Assembly (NCBI GenBank): GCA_002171675.1
Contig: NHDX01000003.1
Span: forward strand, 1-9,136
DNA from: Chloroflexi bacterium TMED70
GTDB lineage: Bacteria; Chloroflexota; Dehalococcoidia; Lucifugimonadales; Lucifugimonadaceae
Direction: 5' to 3'
Length of the DNA stretch: 9,136 bases
Every line of letters begins with the position of its first letter. Position 1 is the stretch's first letter. Of the stretch, positions 1 to 6,269 are shown in pieces. The notes under the pieces were generated by a model that made no database searches, was not told the origin of the DNA, and saw only the letters and a program-made list of their open reading frames with translations. The translations under genes and the position numbers were made by a program.

Positions 1-87
1 AGAAACTGCTATTCAATATAACGAATCGTTTATTGATAACACTCTATCTTTTGCTAACTGTATAAGAACAGCAGATGGAGGAACTCA
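1..87. repeat. Inverted copy of gyrB-internal sequence at the left contig end
   Basis: Bases 1-87 are an exact reverse complement of bases 319-405, checked base by base without a mismatch. Identity stops sharply at base 88, where ordinary gyrB sequence begins. The copy gives the truncated gyrB frame an unnatural tail of about 11 residues ending at a stop near base 54. A perfect inverted copy of nearby sequence exactly at a contig end is best explained as a template-switch chimera or assembly-graph overlap, not as genomic sequence. Confidence 0.9.
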
Positions 88-1214
88 CTTAGTCGCCTGC
101 CGATTATTTGTTCAACAGCTCCTTTGACCTCAGGGTTTCCTAGCCTTCCTTTTGTTTGTCCTTCGAACTGAGGATCTTTTACTTTTACAGAAACTACACA
201 CATTAACCCTTCTCTTACATCTTCTCCAGACAAGGACTGAATCTCTTCCTTGAAAAATCCTTGTTTCTTCCCGTAATCGTTAATAACTCTAGTTAACGCA
301 GATCTAAATCCTGTAACATGAGTTCCTCCATCTGCTGTTCTTATACAGTTAGCAAAAGATAGAGTGTTATCAATAAACGATTCGTTATATTGAATAGCAG
401 TTTCTACTACAATGTCGTCAATAACTTCATTTGCATACATAATATTTTCATGAATAGATGATCTCTTTTTATTTAGATTTCTTACAAAGCTTTGAACTCC
501 TCCTTCAAACTTAAAGGCTACTTGATTGTGTGGCCACAAGCTTTCATGATAATCAGATATAAATTGGATATTCAAACCTTGATTCAAATAAGCCATTTCT
601 CTGAATCGAGTTGTAATTGCTTCATAAGAGTAATCTATTTCAGGAAAAATTTCTTGATCTGGCAACCAAGTAACGGATGTTCCCGTTCCCTTTAGGTCTT
701 CATCAGTTTGGGGCCTACTTTCTAATGGGCCTTCAGGCTTCCCCTTAATATAAGACTGATTCCATACTTTTTTATCCCTTCTGGCTTCAACCTTTAGCCA
801 GGAAGAAAGAGCATTAACTACTGAAGCTCCAACACCATGCAGGCCTCCAGATACCTGATAACCCTTACCTCCAAATTTTCCACCGGCATGAAGTGTAGTC
901 ATAACAGTTTCAACAGCTGAAATCCCTGTTTTTTTATGTATATCTACAGGTATTCCTCTTCCATCATCAATCACAGTAACAGATTTATCTTTATTCAGTA
1001 TCACTGTAATCTTTGAAGCAAATCCTGCCATAGCTTCGTCCACTCCATTATCAACAATTTCATGAATTAGATGCTGGACACCCTCTAAGCCTGTTGTTCC
1101 AATATACATTCCAGGTCTTTTTCTTACGGCCTCTAAGCCTTCCATCACCGTTATATCTTCGGCGCTGTAATCTTCAGAGCCTTTGTGGTTATTATTTACA
1201 CTTTTTTTAGCCAT
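88..1214 (-). CDS. gyrB: DNA gyrase subunit B, N-terminal half (3' part missing)
   Basis: GyrB is the ATPase subunit of the type IIA topoisomerase that introduces negative supercoils. About 375 native residues are visible. The GHKL ATPase domain shows the N-box EIVDN (E52 as likely general base, N56), DDGRGIPV at 83-90 and the ATP-lid glycines GGLHGVGA at 123-130. The transducer domain follows, with DGGTHVTGFRSAL near 295-307 and the QTK loop (K354) that contacts ATP gamma-phosphate. The TOPRIM and C-terminal regions are missing because the contig turns into an inverted duplicate at base 87; the frame continues to a stop at 54 only by chance. The start is ATG at 1214, just before MAKKS and about 20 codons upstream of the conserved ITVMEGLEAVRKRPGMYIG segment. 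ParE is the main alternative; the motif set fits GyrB better, but the diagnostic C-terminal half is absent. Confidence 0.93.
319..405. repeat. Partner of the left terminal inverted repeat (native copy)
   Basis: This segment lies inside gyrB and is the authentic copy. Read on the minus strand it encodes conserved GyrB residues around the DGGTH motif, in frame with the rest of the gene. Its reverse complement is duplicated at bases 1-87. Confidence 0.9.
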
Positions 1215-1230
1215 TGGTTTATCTTTTCTT

Positions 1231-1241
1231 GCGCGCGCGCG
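1231..1241. other. Alternating GC tract in the gyrB leader
   Basis: Eleven bases of strictly alternating G and C stand out in an otherwise very AT-rich intergenic region. The tract lies 17-27 bases upstream of the gyrB ATG, so it is probably in the 5' leader or initially transcribed region. Alternating GC is the classic sequence for left-handed Z-DNA under negative supercoiling. Its presence is certain; any function is inference. Confidence 0.5.
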
Positions 1242-1259
1242 TTAATATGTTAAATATAT

Positions 1260-1265
1260 ATTATA
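1260..1265 (-). promoter_or_regulatory. Candidate -10 box for gyrB
   Basis: Read on the minus strand, these bases are a perfect TATAAT, 46 bases upstream of the gyrB ATG. This would give a leader of roughly 40 bases containing the GC tract. No good TTGACA-like -35 lies at 16-18 bases spacing. A weaker alternative is TTGAAT at 1323-1328 (minus) with TAAATT at 1300-1305. In such AT-rich sequence chance matches are common. Confidence 0.35.
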
Positions 1266-1277
1266 GTCATATTCCTA

Positions 1278-1291
1278 AATACTATAGTATT
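1278..1291. promoter_or_regulatory. 14-bp perfect palindrome between gyrB and the aco-like operon
   Basis: AATACTATAGTATT is a perfect palindrome without a spacer, in the divergent intergenic region just upstream of the candidate gyrB -10. Its position suits a dimeric regulator's operator, but AT-rich palindromes of this length can arise by chance and no regulator gene is in the window. Confidence 0.25.
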
Positions 1292-1394
1292 GAAATGAAA
1301 ATTTATAGTAAGCTCAGTTTAAATTCAAATTAAAGTCAATTTTTCAACTAGAATTTATCTTTAGGAAAAAAAGTGTTTATCAACTTGACTTAAT

Positions 1395-1424
1395 TATTTC
1401 CCAAGATGAACATATTTCCCAAGA
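1395..1424. promoter_or_regulatory. 12-bp tandem direct repeat upstream of E1 alpha
   Basis: TATTTCCCAAGA occurs at 1395-1406 and again, identically, at 1413-1424, an 18-base period. The second copy ends 28 bases before the E1 alpha start codon. A TTGACT hexamer at 1385-1390 resembles a -35 element just before the first copy, but a convincing -10 is not visible. The placement is typical of an activator or repressor site controlling the operon. The repeat is certain, the role is inferred. Confidence 0.4.
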
Positions 1425-1452
1425 GATTAAATTTATATTAGGAATAAATGAT

Positions 1453-2442
1453 ATGGAAATTACAAAAGAAATTCAAAAACTAATGCTTGAAAGAATGTGG
1501 ACCATAAGAACATTTGAAGAAAAAGTAATGGAGGTTCATGAAGCAGGAGAGTTTGTTGGTGCTGCGCATCCCTACATTGGAGAAGAAGCTGTAGCAGTAG
1601 GCGTATGTTTAGCGTTGAAAGACACAGATTATATTGCAGGCAACCATCGTTCCCATGGACACCCTTTAGCGAAGGGTGGGAGTATAAAAAAAGCAATGGC
1701 AGAAATATACGGAAGAGTAGATGGATACTGTAATGGAAAAGGTGGATCAATGCATTTGGCTGATTTTTCTGTTGGAATTTTAGGTGAATCAGGTATAGTA
1801 GCATCTTCTGTTCCAGTTGCAACTGGAGCTGGATTAGCATCAAAAATAGGTAAAAAAGATTTTGTTTCAGTCGTTTTTTTTGGAGACGGAGCTTCAAATC
1901 AAGGGGCTTGCCATGAATCAATGAACCTTGCTTCAATTTGGAAATTGCCGGTCATATTTGTTTGTGAAAATAATCAATTTGCAATAACAACTTCTTATCA
2001 AAATTCAGTCGCTGTAGACAATGTATCAGATAGGGCTCAAGCCTATAATATGCCTGGCATATTAGTTGATGGTCAAAATGTTGAAGCAATGTACGAGGCA
2101 ACAACAGAGGCTGTAAAAAGGGCAAGAAATGGCGAAGGCCCAACATTAATAGAGGGTCTTACTTATAGATTTGAAGAGCACTCACTAGGGCTTGGAAGGG
2201 TTAGAAGAGGTGAGTATAGAACAGAAGAAGAAATCAATAAATGGAGAGATAGAGACCCTATATTAATTCATTCAAAAAAATTAATAGATCGAGGAATTCT
2301 TTCTGAAGAAGAATGTAAAGAAATAGAATCGAATTCCTATTCAGAAACTGATGAAGCGGTAGAGTTTGCTAGAAATAGCAGTTTTCCTGAACCAAGTGAT
2401 TTATATGAAGATATGTGGGCAAATCCTATACCTAAACCATAA
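1453..2442 (+). CDS. acoA: Thiamine-dependent dehydrogenase E1 component, alpha subunit (AcoA/PdhA family)
   Basis: This is the alpha subunit of a 2-oxo-acid or acetoin dehydrogenase E1, a cytoplasmic alpha2beta2 enzyme that decarboxylates or cleaves its substrate on thiamine diphosphate and passes the acyl unit to lipoyl-E2. Its 329 residues are full family length. The ThDP/Mg motif is GDGASNQ at 144-150 followed by NN at 173-174. Active-site histidines lie in NHRSHGH at 64-70, and GKGGSMH is at 95-101. The segments NHRSHGHPLAKG and GILGESGIV resemble acetoin-type AcoA more than PdhA. The substrate-side loop is atypical: EEHSLGLGRVRRGEYRTEEE replaces the usual GH(S/F)..DP pattern (see findings). 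ATG at 1453 has AGGA nine bases upstream; another ATG at 1448 is out of frame. It is first in an operon with E1 beta 15 bases downstream. The E1 assignment is strong; substrate is unknown. Confidence 0.9.
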   Translation: MEITKEIQKLMLERMWTIRTFEEKVMEVHEAGEFVGAAHPYIGEEAVAVGVCLALKDTDYIAGNHRSHGHPLAKGGSIKKAMAEIYGRVDGYCNGKGGSMHLADFSVGILGESGIVASSVPVATGAGLASKIGKKDFVSVVFFGDGASNQGACHESMNLASIWKLPVIFVCENNQFAITTSYQNSVAVDNVSDRAQAYNMPGILVDGQNVEAMYEATTEAVKRARNGEGPTLIEGLTYRFEEHSLGLGRVRRGEYRTEEEINKWRDRDPILIHSKKLIDRGILSEEECKEIESNSYSETDEAVEFARNSSFPEPSDLYEDMWANPIPKP

Positions 2443-2457
2443 TTAAAGGAGATTACT

Positions 2458-3417
2458 ATGGCTGAAAAAATTTTTGCTGAAGCTATCAATGAGGCTATTG
2501 CTGAAGAAATGAGAAGAGACTCAAGTGTTTTTATTATGGGCGAAGATATAAGACTATCTGTTTATGGCGCTACTGCAAATTTATATAAAGAATTTGGAGA
2601 AGAAAGAGTTCTAGACACCCCGCTATCAGAAAATGGTTTTTTTGGAGCTGCAATAGGAGCATCTTTAGTTGGAATGAGGCCAATTGTTGAAACTGTTACC
2701 AGCTTCATGTGGGTTGCTATGGATCAGTTGATTTCACAGGCAGCGAAAATGAGATATATGTTTGGAGGTCAAGCTACTCTTCCTGTAGTTTATAGAGCTT
2801 CAATGATGTATGGAAGTGGTTCAGCAGCGCACCATTCAGATAGGCCTTATCCTATGTTTATGAATATGCCTGGAATAAAAATAGCGGTTCCTGCTAACTC
2901 AACAGATGCTAAAGGTCTATTAAAAACGGCTGTAAGAGATGATGATCCTGTGATTATATTTGAGGACGCAAATTTATACGGAACTAGAAGTGAAATCTTA
3001 GAAGATGAAATACCATTTGGTAAGGCTGAAATAGTAAAATCAGGAACAGATTGCACTATAGTTGGAATAGCTGCATCAGTAAACCTATCTTTAGATGTAG
3101 CAAATAATTTAGAAAAAGAAGGTATTTCTTGCGAAGTTATAAATCCAAGAACCCTTGTCCCTCTTGATAAAGAAACTATATTAAAATCAGTTGAAAAAAC
3201 GGGCAGGCTTGTTATTGTTGATCCTGCTCATAAAGTCTGTTCAGCGGCATCAGAAATTTCATCTATTGTTGCAGAGGAGGGCTTTTGGGACCTTCAATCT
3301 CCTATAATTAAAGTTGCATCTGAACAAGTTCATATCCCTTATGCACCCAGCCTAGAAAAACTTGTATATCCTAATATAGAAAAAGTAAGCAAAGCAGTAA
3401 AAAAGACTTTGGAGTAA
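2458..3417 (+). CDS. acoB: Thiamine-dependent dehydrogenase E1 component, beta subunit (AcoB/PdhB family)
   Basis: This partner of the alpha subunit supplies the pyrimidine-binding half of the ThDP site and the transketolase C-terminal domain that docks E2. Its 319 residues are typical. Visible features are GEDI at 28-31, the DTPLSENGF segment with E58 as the glutamate expected to activate the cofactor N1', AAHHSDRP at 123-130 (family: QHSQS-like), and PGIKIAVPANSTDAKGLL at 138-155. The C-terminal domain shows EVINPRTLVPLD around 226-237 and the conserved PYAPSLEKLVYP near 294-305. The ATG at 2458 follows a strong AAAGGAGA ribosome-binding site, 15 bases after the alpha stop. Its order directly after E1 alpha and before E2 fits a complex expressed as one unit. 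Acetoin versus pyruvate or branched-chain specificity cannot be read from the sequence. Confidence 0.92.
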   Translation: MAEKIFAEAINEAIAEEMRRDSSVFIMGEDIRLSVYGATANLYKEFGEERVLDTPLSENGFFGAAIGASLVGMRPIVETVTSFMWVAMDQLISQAAKMRYMFGGQATLPVVYRASMMYGSGSAAHHSDRPYPMFMNMPGIKIAVPANSTDAKGLLKTAVRDDDPVIIFEDANLYGTRSEILEDEIPFGKAEIVKSGTDCTIVGIAASVNLSLDVANNLEKEGISCEVINPRTLVPLDKETILKSVEKTGRLVIVDPAHKVCSAASEISSIVAEEGFWDLQSPIIKVASEQVHIPYAPSLEKLVYPNIEKVSKAVKKTLE

Positions 3418-3419
3418 AA

Positions 3420-4109
3420 ATGATTAAGGCGCTAACATTTGATCTTTTTGGCACAGTTTTAGATTTAGAGAAAAGTACCAAAAGCTCGATTGAAAATATT
3501 ATTAATAATAATAAATCTGGTGTTTCACCTGAGGAATTTTGGGCATATTTAAGGCACAGGCAAAGAATTGAACAATATCAAGATAATATTTTAGATCTAG
3601 GTCACAGCGGTTACTTAAATACAGTCAAGAATGCATTTATATATACTTCAAAAAAATTCAATATGACTCCAAATGACTCTGAACTGGAAAAATGGGATGA
3701 GAATTGGCAAAACCTTTCACCTTTTCCTGAGGTTTCAGATGGATTAAATACTCTAAGTAAAAAATTTGCACTTATAGCCTTGTCTAATGGAGAGCAAAAA
3801 TTCTTAAATCATTTGTGCAACAATCGAATTAAATTTAATTTCCAAAAAATAATTTCTGTAGAGGAGGTTTCATCATTTAAGCCTCATTCTGGTGTTTATA
3901 GAAAGGCTTCTTTGATTTCTGGATACAAGCTTTCCGAAATTATGATGATTTCAGCAAATACTTTTGATACCTTAGGAGCTAAAAGTTGTGGCATGGAAGC
4001 AGCTTACATAGATAGATATAACCTTCCATACGAGGAATGTCATGAAATGCTGAAACCAGACTATGTAGTTAAAGATTTTACTGAATTAGCTAATAAATTA
4101 GTGGATTAA
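3420..4109 (+). CDS. Haloacid dehalogenase, type II (L-2-haloacid dehalogenase-like HAD)
   Basis: The expected reaction is hydrolytic removal of halogen from an (S)-2-haloacid, giving the (R)-2-hydroxy acid through an aspartyl ester. The 229-residue length is normal for the family. Motif I is FDLFGTVLD with nucleophile D8 and T12. The position two after D8 is F10, not the second Asp HAD phosphatases use as general acid. Others are LSNG (S122, N123), KPHSGVY (K154, Y160) and SANTFD (S178, N180, D183), with a candidate carboxylate-binding arginine at R45 or R47. K, Y, S, N and D sit at a constant +3 offset from the known L-DEX set (K151, Y157, S175, N177, D180). The gene starts 2 bases after the E1 beta stop with GGAG overlapping that gene's end, and lies 12 bases before E2, so it is co-translated with the complex. 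The true substrate, halogenated or not, is unknown. Confidence 0.87.
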   Translation: MIKALTFDLFGTVLDLEKSTKSSIENIINNNKSGVSPEEFWAYLRHRQRIEQYQDNILDLGHSGYLNTVKNAFIYTSKKFNMTPNDSELEKWDENWQNLSPFPEVSDGLNTLSKKFALIALSNGEQKFLNHLCNNRIKFNFQKIISVEEVSSFKPHSGVYRKASLISGYKLSEIMMISANTFDTLGAKSCGMEAAYIDRYNLPYEECHEMLKPDYVVKDFTELANKLVD

Positions 4110-4121
4110 AGGGGGGAACAA

Positions 4122-5291
4122 ATGCCAAGAGAGATTAATTTACCTCAATGGGGAATGGCCATGAATGATGGCACTGTTGTTAAGTGGTTAAAAAATGTGG
4201 GAGATCAAATTAATAAGGGCGATGAGTTGGTAGAAATAGAATCTACAAAAGTAAATGCATCAATAGAAGCTCCAGATGGGGGTATTTTAGGCAGAATAGA
4301 TGTAGATGAAGGAAATCTTGTTCCGGTAGGAACCGTATTAGGACTGATTCTATTTGATGGAGAAAAATCAGATGATTTTCCTGTTAAAGAAACTCAAGAA
4401 AAAAATGAATCAAGCCAAAGTATAGAAAAAGTTCAAAGCATAAATGTAAAATCTAATAAAAAAATAATTGCCTCCCCTAGAGCTAGAAATTTGGCTAAAA
4501 AACTAAATATAGATCTATCAAATGTTTTAGGTACTGGACCATCAGGAAGAATTACTGAAGAAGACGTAAGTTCATTTTCTGAGGATTCAACCCCAAAAAT
4601 AGAAAATGATAATTTTGCTATAAAAGAATCAATAAAGAATACAGGAATACGGCAAATTATTGCGAATAGGATGTATCAAAGTGCACAAAATCCTCAGGTA
4701 ACTTTAAATACTGTCGCTTGTGTAGATAACCTAAGTAAATTACAGAAAGCACTAATTTCAGATTGGAGAAAAGATAAAATTCGACCTCAAATCAATGATT
4801 TACTTGTAAAAATTGTGTCAGATACCTTGCTTTCCCATCCTAAGATCAATGCTCATTATATAGAAGAGACACTTAATATTATTGAAAATATTAATATAGG
4901 AGTTGCTATGGCAGTAAAAGATGGGTTAGTTGTTCCTGTTATAGTGGATTCTCAAAATAAGGACTATCTCGATATAAGTAAGGAAATAAGAGGTTTTTCA
5001 AAAAAAATAAAAGATAATCAACTTCTGCCTGATGAAATTACTGGCTCAACCTTCACTATTTCTAATCTATCCTCTTATAATGTTGAATATTTTAATCCAA
5101 TAATTAATCCACCAGAAGTCTCTATTTTAGGATTAGGTAAAATTTCAAAGCGTATAGATTTAGATGAAAATGAAGAAATAAAAGTGATTAATGTTATTCA
5201 TTTATCACTAACATTTGACCACAGAGCATTGGATGGAGTTCCAGCCTCTAACTTCTTAGATGATTTAGTAAAGAATATAGAGAGCATTTAA
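4122..5291 (+). CDS. acoC: Dihydrolipoyllysine acyltransferase, E2 component
   Basis: E2 is the core of the dehydrogenase complex: its lipoyl arm takes the acyl group from E1 and transfers it to CoA. The 389 residues show one lipoyl domain (about 1-80) with the modified lysine K43 in IESTKVN and the usual glycines. A charged Ser/Glu/Lys-rich linker of about 30 residues follows, then the peripheral-subunit-binding domain at about 116-150 (ASPRARNLAKKL..GTGPSGRITEEDV). The catalytic domain runs from about 170 to 389, with GSTFTISNL at 308-316, IINPPEVSILGLG at 327-339 and the active site DHRALDG (H367, D371). A single lipoyl domain and moderate length match AcoC or branched-chain-type E2. ATG at 4122 follows an unusual run of six Gs (4111-4116) serving as ribosome-binding site. 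The intact subunit-binding domain implies an E3 partner, which is not encoded here. Confidence 0.93.
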   Translation: MPREINLPQWGMAMNDGTVVKWLKNVGDQINKGDELVEIESTKVNASIEAPDGGILGRIDVDEGNLVPVGTVLGLILFDGEKSDDFPVKETQEKNESSQSIEKVQSINVKSNKKIIASPRARNLAKKLNIDLSNVLGTGPSGRITEEDVSSFSEDSTPKIENDNFAIKESIKNTGIRQIIANRMYQSAQNPQVTLNTVACVDNLSKLQKALISDWRKDKIRPQINDLLVKIVSDTLLSHPKINAHYIEETLNIIENINIGVAMAVKDGLVVPVIVDSQNKDYLDISKEIRGFSKKIKDNQLLPDEITGSTFTISNLSSYNVEYFNPIINPPEVSILGLGKISKRIDLDENEEIKVINVIHLSLTFDHRALDGVPASNFLDDLVKNIESI

Positions 5292-5374
5292 TTTGTCTAA
5301 AGTAGGTATTATTGCTAACCCCTCTGCGGGAAAAGATATAAGAAGGCTAGTAGCATCCGGAAGGGTAATATCTA
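5289..5374. repeat. Partner of the right terminal inverted repeat (native copy)
   Basis: This segment, from the E2 stop into the first 27 codons of the acoX-like gene, is the authentic copy. Its exact reverse complement is found at 9051-9136. Confidence 0.9.
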
Positions 5375-6258
5375 ACCAAGAAAAAGCCAATATCATTACA
5401 AGATTCATTAGAGGACTTGCATTTAAAGGGATAAAAGATTTTTATTTTATGCCAGATAAATCAGGTCTTTTTAGACCATCTGTAGAGGAACTTAAAAATG
5501 AAATCAATCCCTTTTTTTTAGATACCAAACACTATGATGGGGCTGAACAAACACTTCTTGCAGCTGAACTAATAAATAATCTACAGTGTGATTGTGTTTT
5601 AGTCCTTGGTGGAGACGGTACGAATAGATTGGTAGCTAAAAAAATAGGTAAAGTACCAATTGTTCCTATTTCAACAGGAACTAATAACGCATTTCCAATT
5701 GCTATTGACCCAACTGTTGCTGGGTTGGCTTCAGCTTATTATATTCAAAATAAACAAAAAAAAGAATTACTAATACAACATCCATACATAAAAGTGATTA
5801 TTGATAAAAAGGTAGAGGAAATTGCATTAGTTGATTTGGCTATAAGTAACCAAAATTTTGTTGGCTCTAAAGCTATATGGGACCCTGAGGTAATTTCTCA
5901 ATTATTTCTCACTCAATCAGAGTCAACTTCTATCGGCTTATCTTCTTTAGGATCTAAAATAACGGATATTCCTACACATAGTGCTTTGAGACTACAATTT
6001 GGGAAACCTGGAAGAGAAATTTATGCTCCTATAGCTCCGGGCCTTATATCTACTATTATGGTTAAAAATTGGGAACTTTTTTCTTATGACAAAAAATTTA
6101 TAATTGATAATTTAATTGGAACAATTGCACTTGATGGCGAGAGAGAACTTGAAATATACAAAAAAAATATTTTAGAAATTTCACTTGAAAAATCAGGTCC
6201 TTTTGTTATAGATGTTATAAGATCGGTAAAAGAAGAAAATTTATCTAGAATAAATTAA
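5293..6258 (+). CDS. acoX: AcoX-like protein, ATP-NAD kinase fold
   Basis: AcoX proteins accompany acetoin dehydrogenase operons; they have an ATP-NAD kinase/diacylglycerol-kinase-like fold and no firmly established reaction. The 321 residues show an N-terminal NPSAGKD segment (9-15), the nucleotide motif GGDGTNR (106-112) and ISTGTNNAFP (126-135), which together are characteristic of this branch rather than of housekeeping NadK. The start is TTG at 5293, one base after the E2 stop, with AGAGAG at 5279-5284 inside the end of the E2 gene. The next Met is residue 53, beyond the essential NPSAGK motif, so TTG is needed; translation is probably coupled to E2. The gene lies downstream of acoC here rather than at the front of the operon. 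It is the best evidence that the complex is acetoin-type. A role in cofactor or small-molecule phosphorylation is inference. Confidence 0.85.
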   Translation: MSKVGIIANPSAGKDIRRLVASGRVISNQEKANIITRFIRGLAFKGIKDFYFMPDKSGLFRPSVEELKNEINPFFLDTKHYDGAEQTLLAAELINNLQCDCVLVLGGDGTNRLVAKKIGKVPIVPISTGTNNAFPIAIDPTVAGLASAYYIQNKQKKELLIQHPYIKVIIDKKVEEIALVDLAISNQNFVGSKAIWDPEVISQLFLTQSESTSIGLSSLGSKITDIPTHSALRLQFGKPGREIYAPIAPGLISTIMVKNWELFSYDKKFIIDNLIGTIALDGERELEIYKKNILEISLEKSGPFVIDVIRSVKEENLSRIN

Positions 6259-6263
6259 GGAGG
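6257..6263 (+). promoter_or_regulatory. Full-consensus Shine-Dalgarno for the VOC gene
   Basis: AAGGAGG overlaps the AcoX stop codon (6256-6258) and lies six bases before the ATG at 6270. It is the strongest ribosome-binding site in the operon, suggesting the last gene is translated at a higher rate than its upstream neighbours. Confidence 0.7.
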
Positions 6264-6269
6264 AAGCTT

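Noticed and set aside
54..87. C-terminal end of GyrB with stop at 54
   Set aside because: The last ~11 codons come from the inverted duplicate, not from gyrB; GyrB must continue with TOPRIM and C-terminal regions.
492..695. Plus-strand 67-codon ORF
   Set aside because: It lies antisense within the well-conserved gyrB ATPase/transducer region and has no recognisable motif.
1215..1452. Small RNA, riboswitch or tRNA in the divergent intergenic region
   Set aside because: No cloverleaf, conserved aptamer core or stable GC-rich stem could be recognised in these 238 AT-rich bases.
1460..2146. Minus-strand ORFs of 158 and 64 codons under E1 alpha
   Set aside because: They are antisense shadows of a clear E1 alpha gene; their Leu/Gln-rich composition is that of reverse-complemented AT-rich coding sequence.
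2847..3056. Minus-strand 69-codon ORF
   Set aside because: It is antisense to the conserved E1 beta gene and has no start context or motifs.
3420..4109. HAD protein as a phosphoglycolate-type phosphatase
   Set aside because: Motif I is DLF rather than DxD, and the SxNxxD and KP....Y residues match haloacid dehalogenases.
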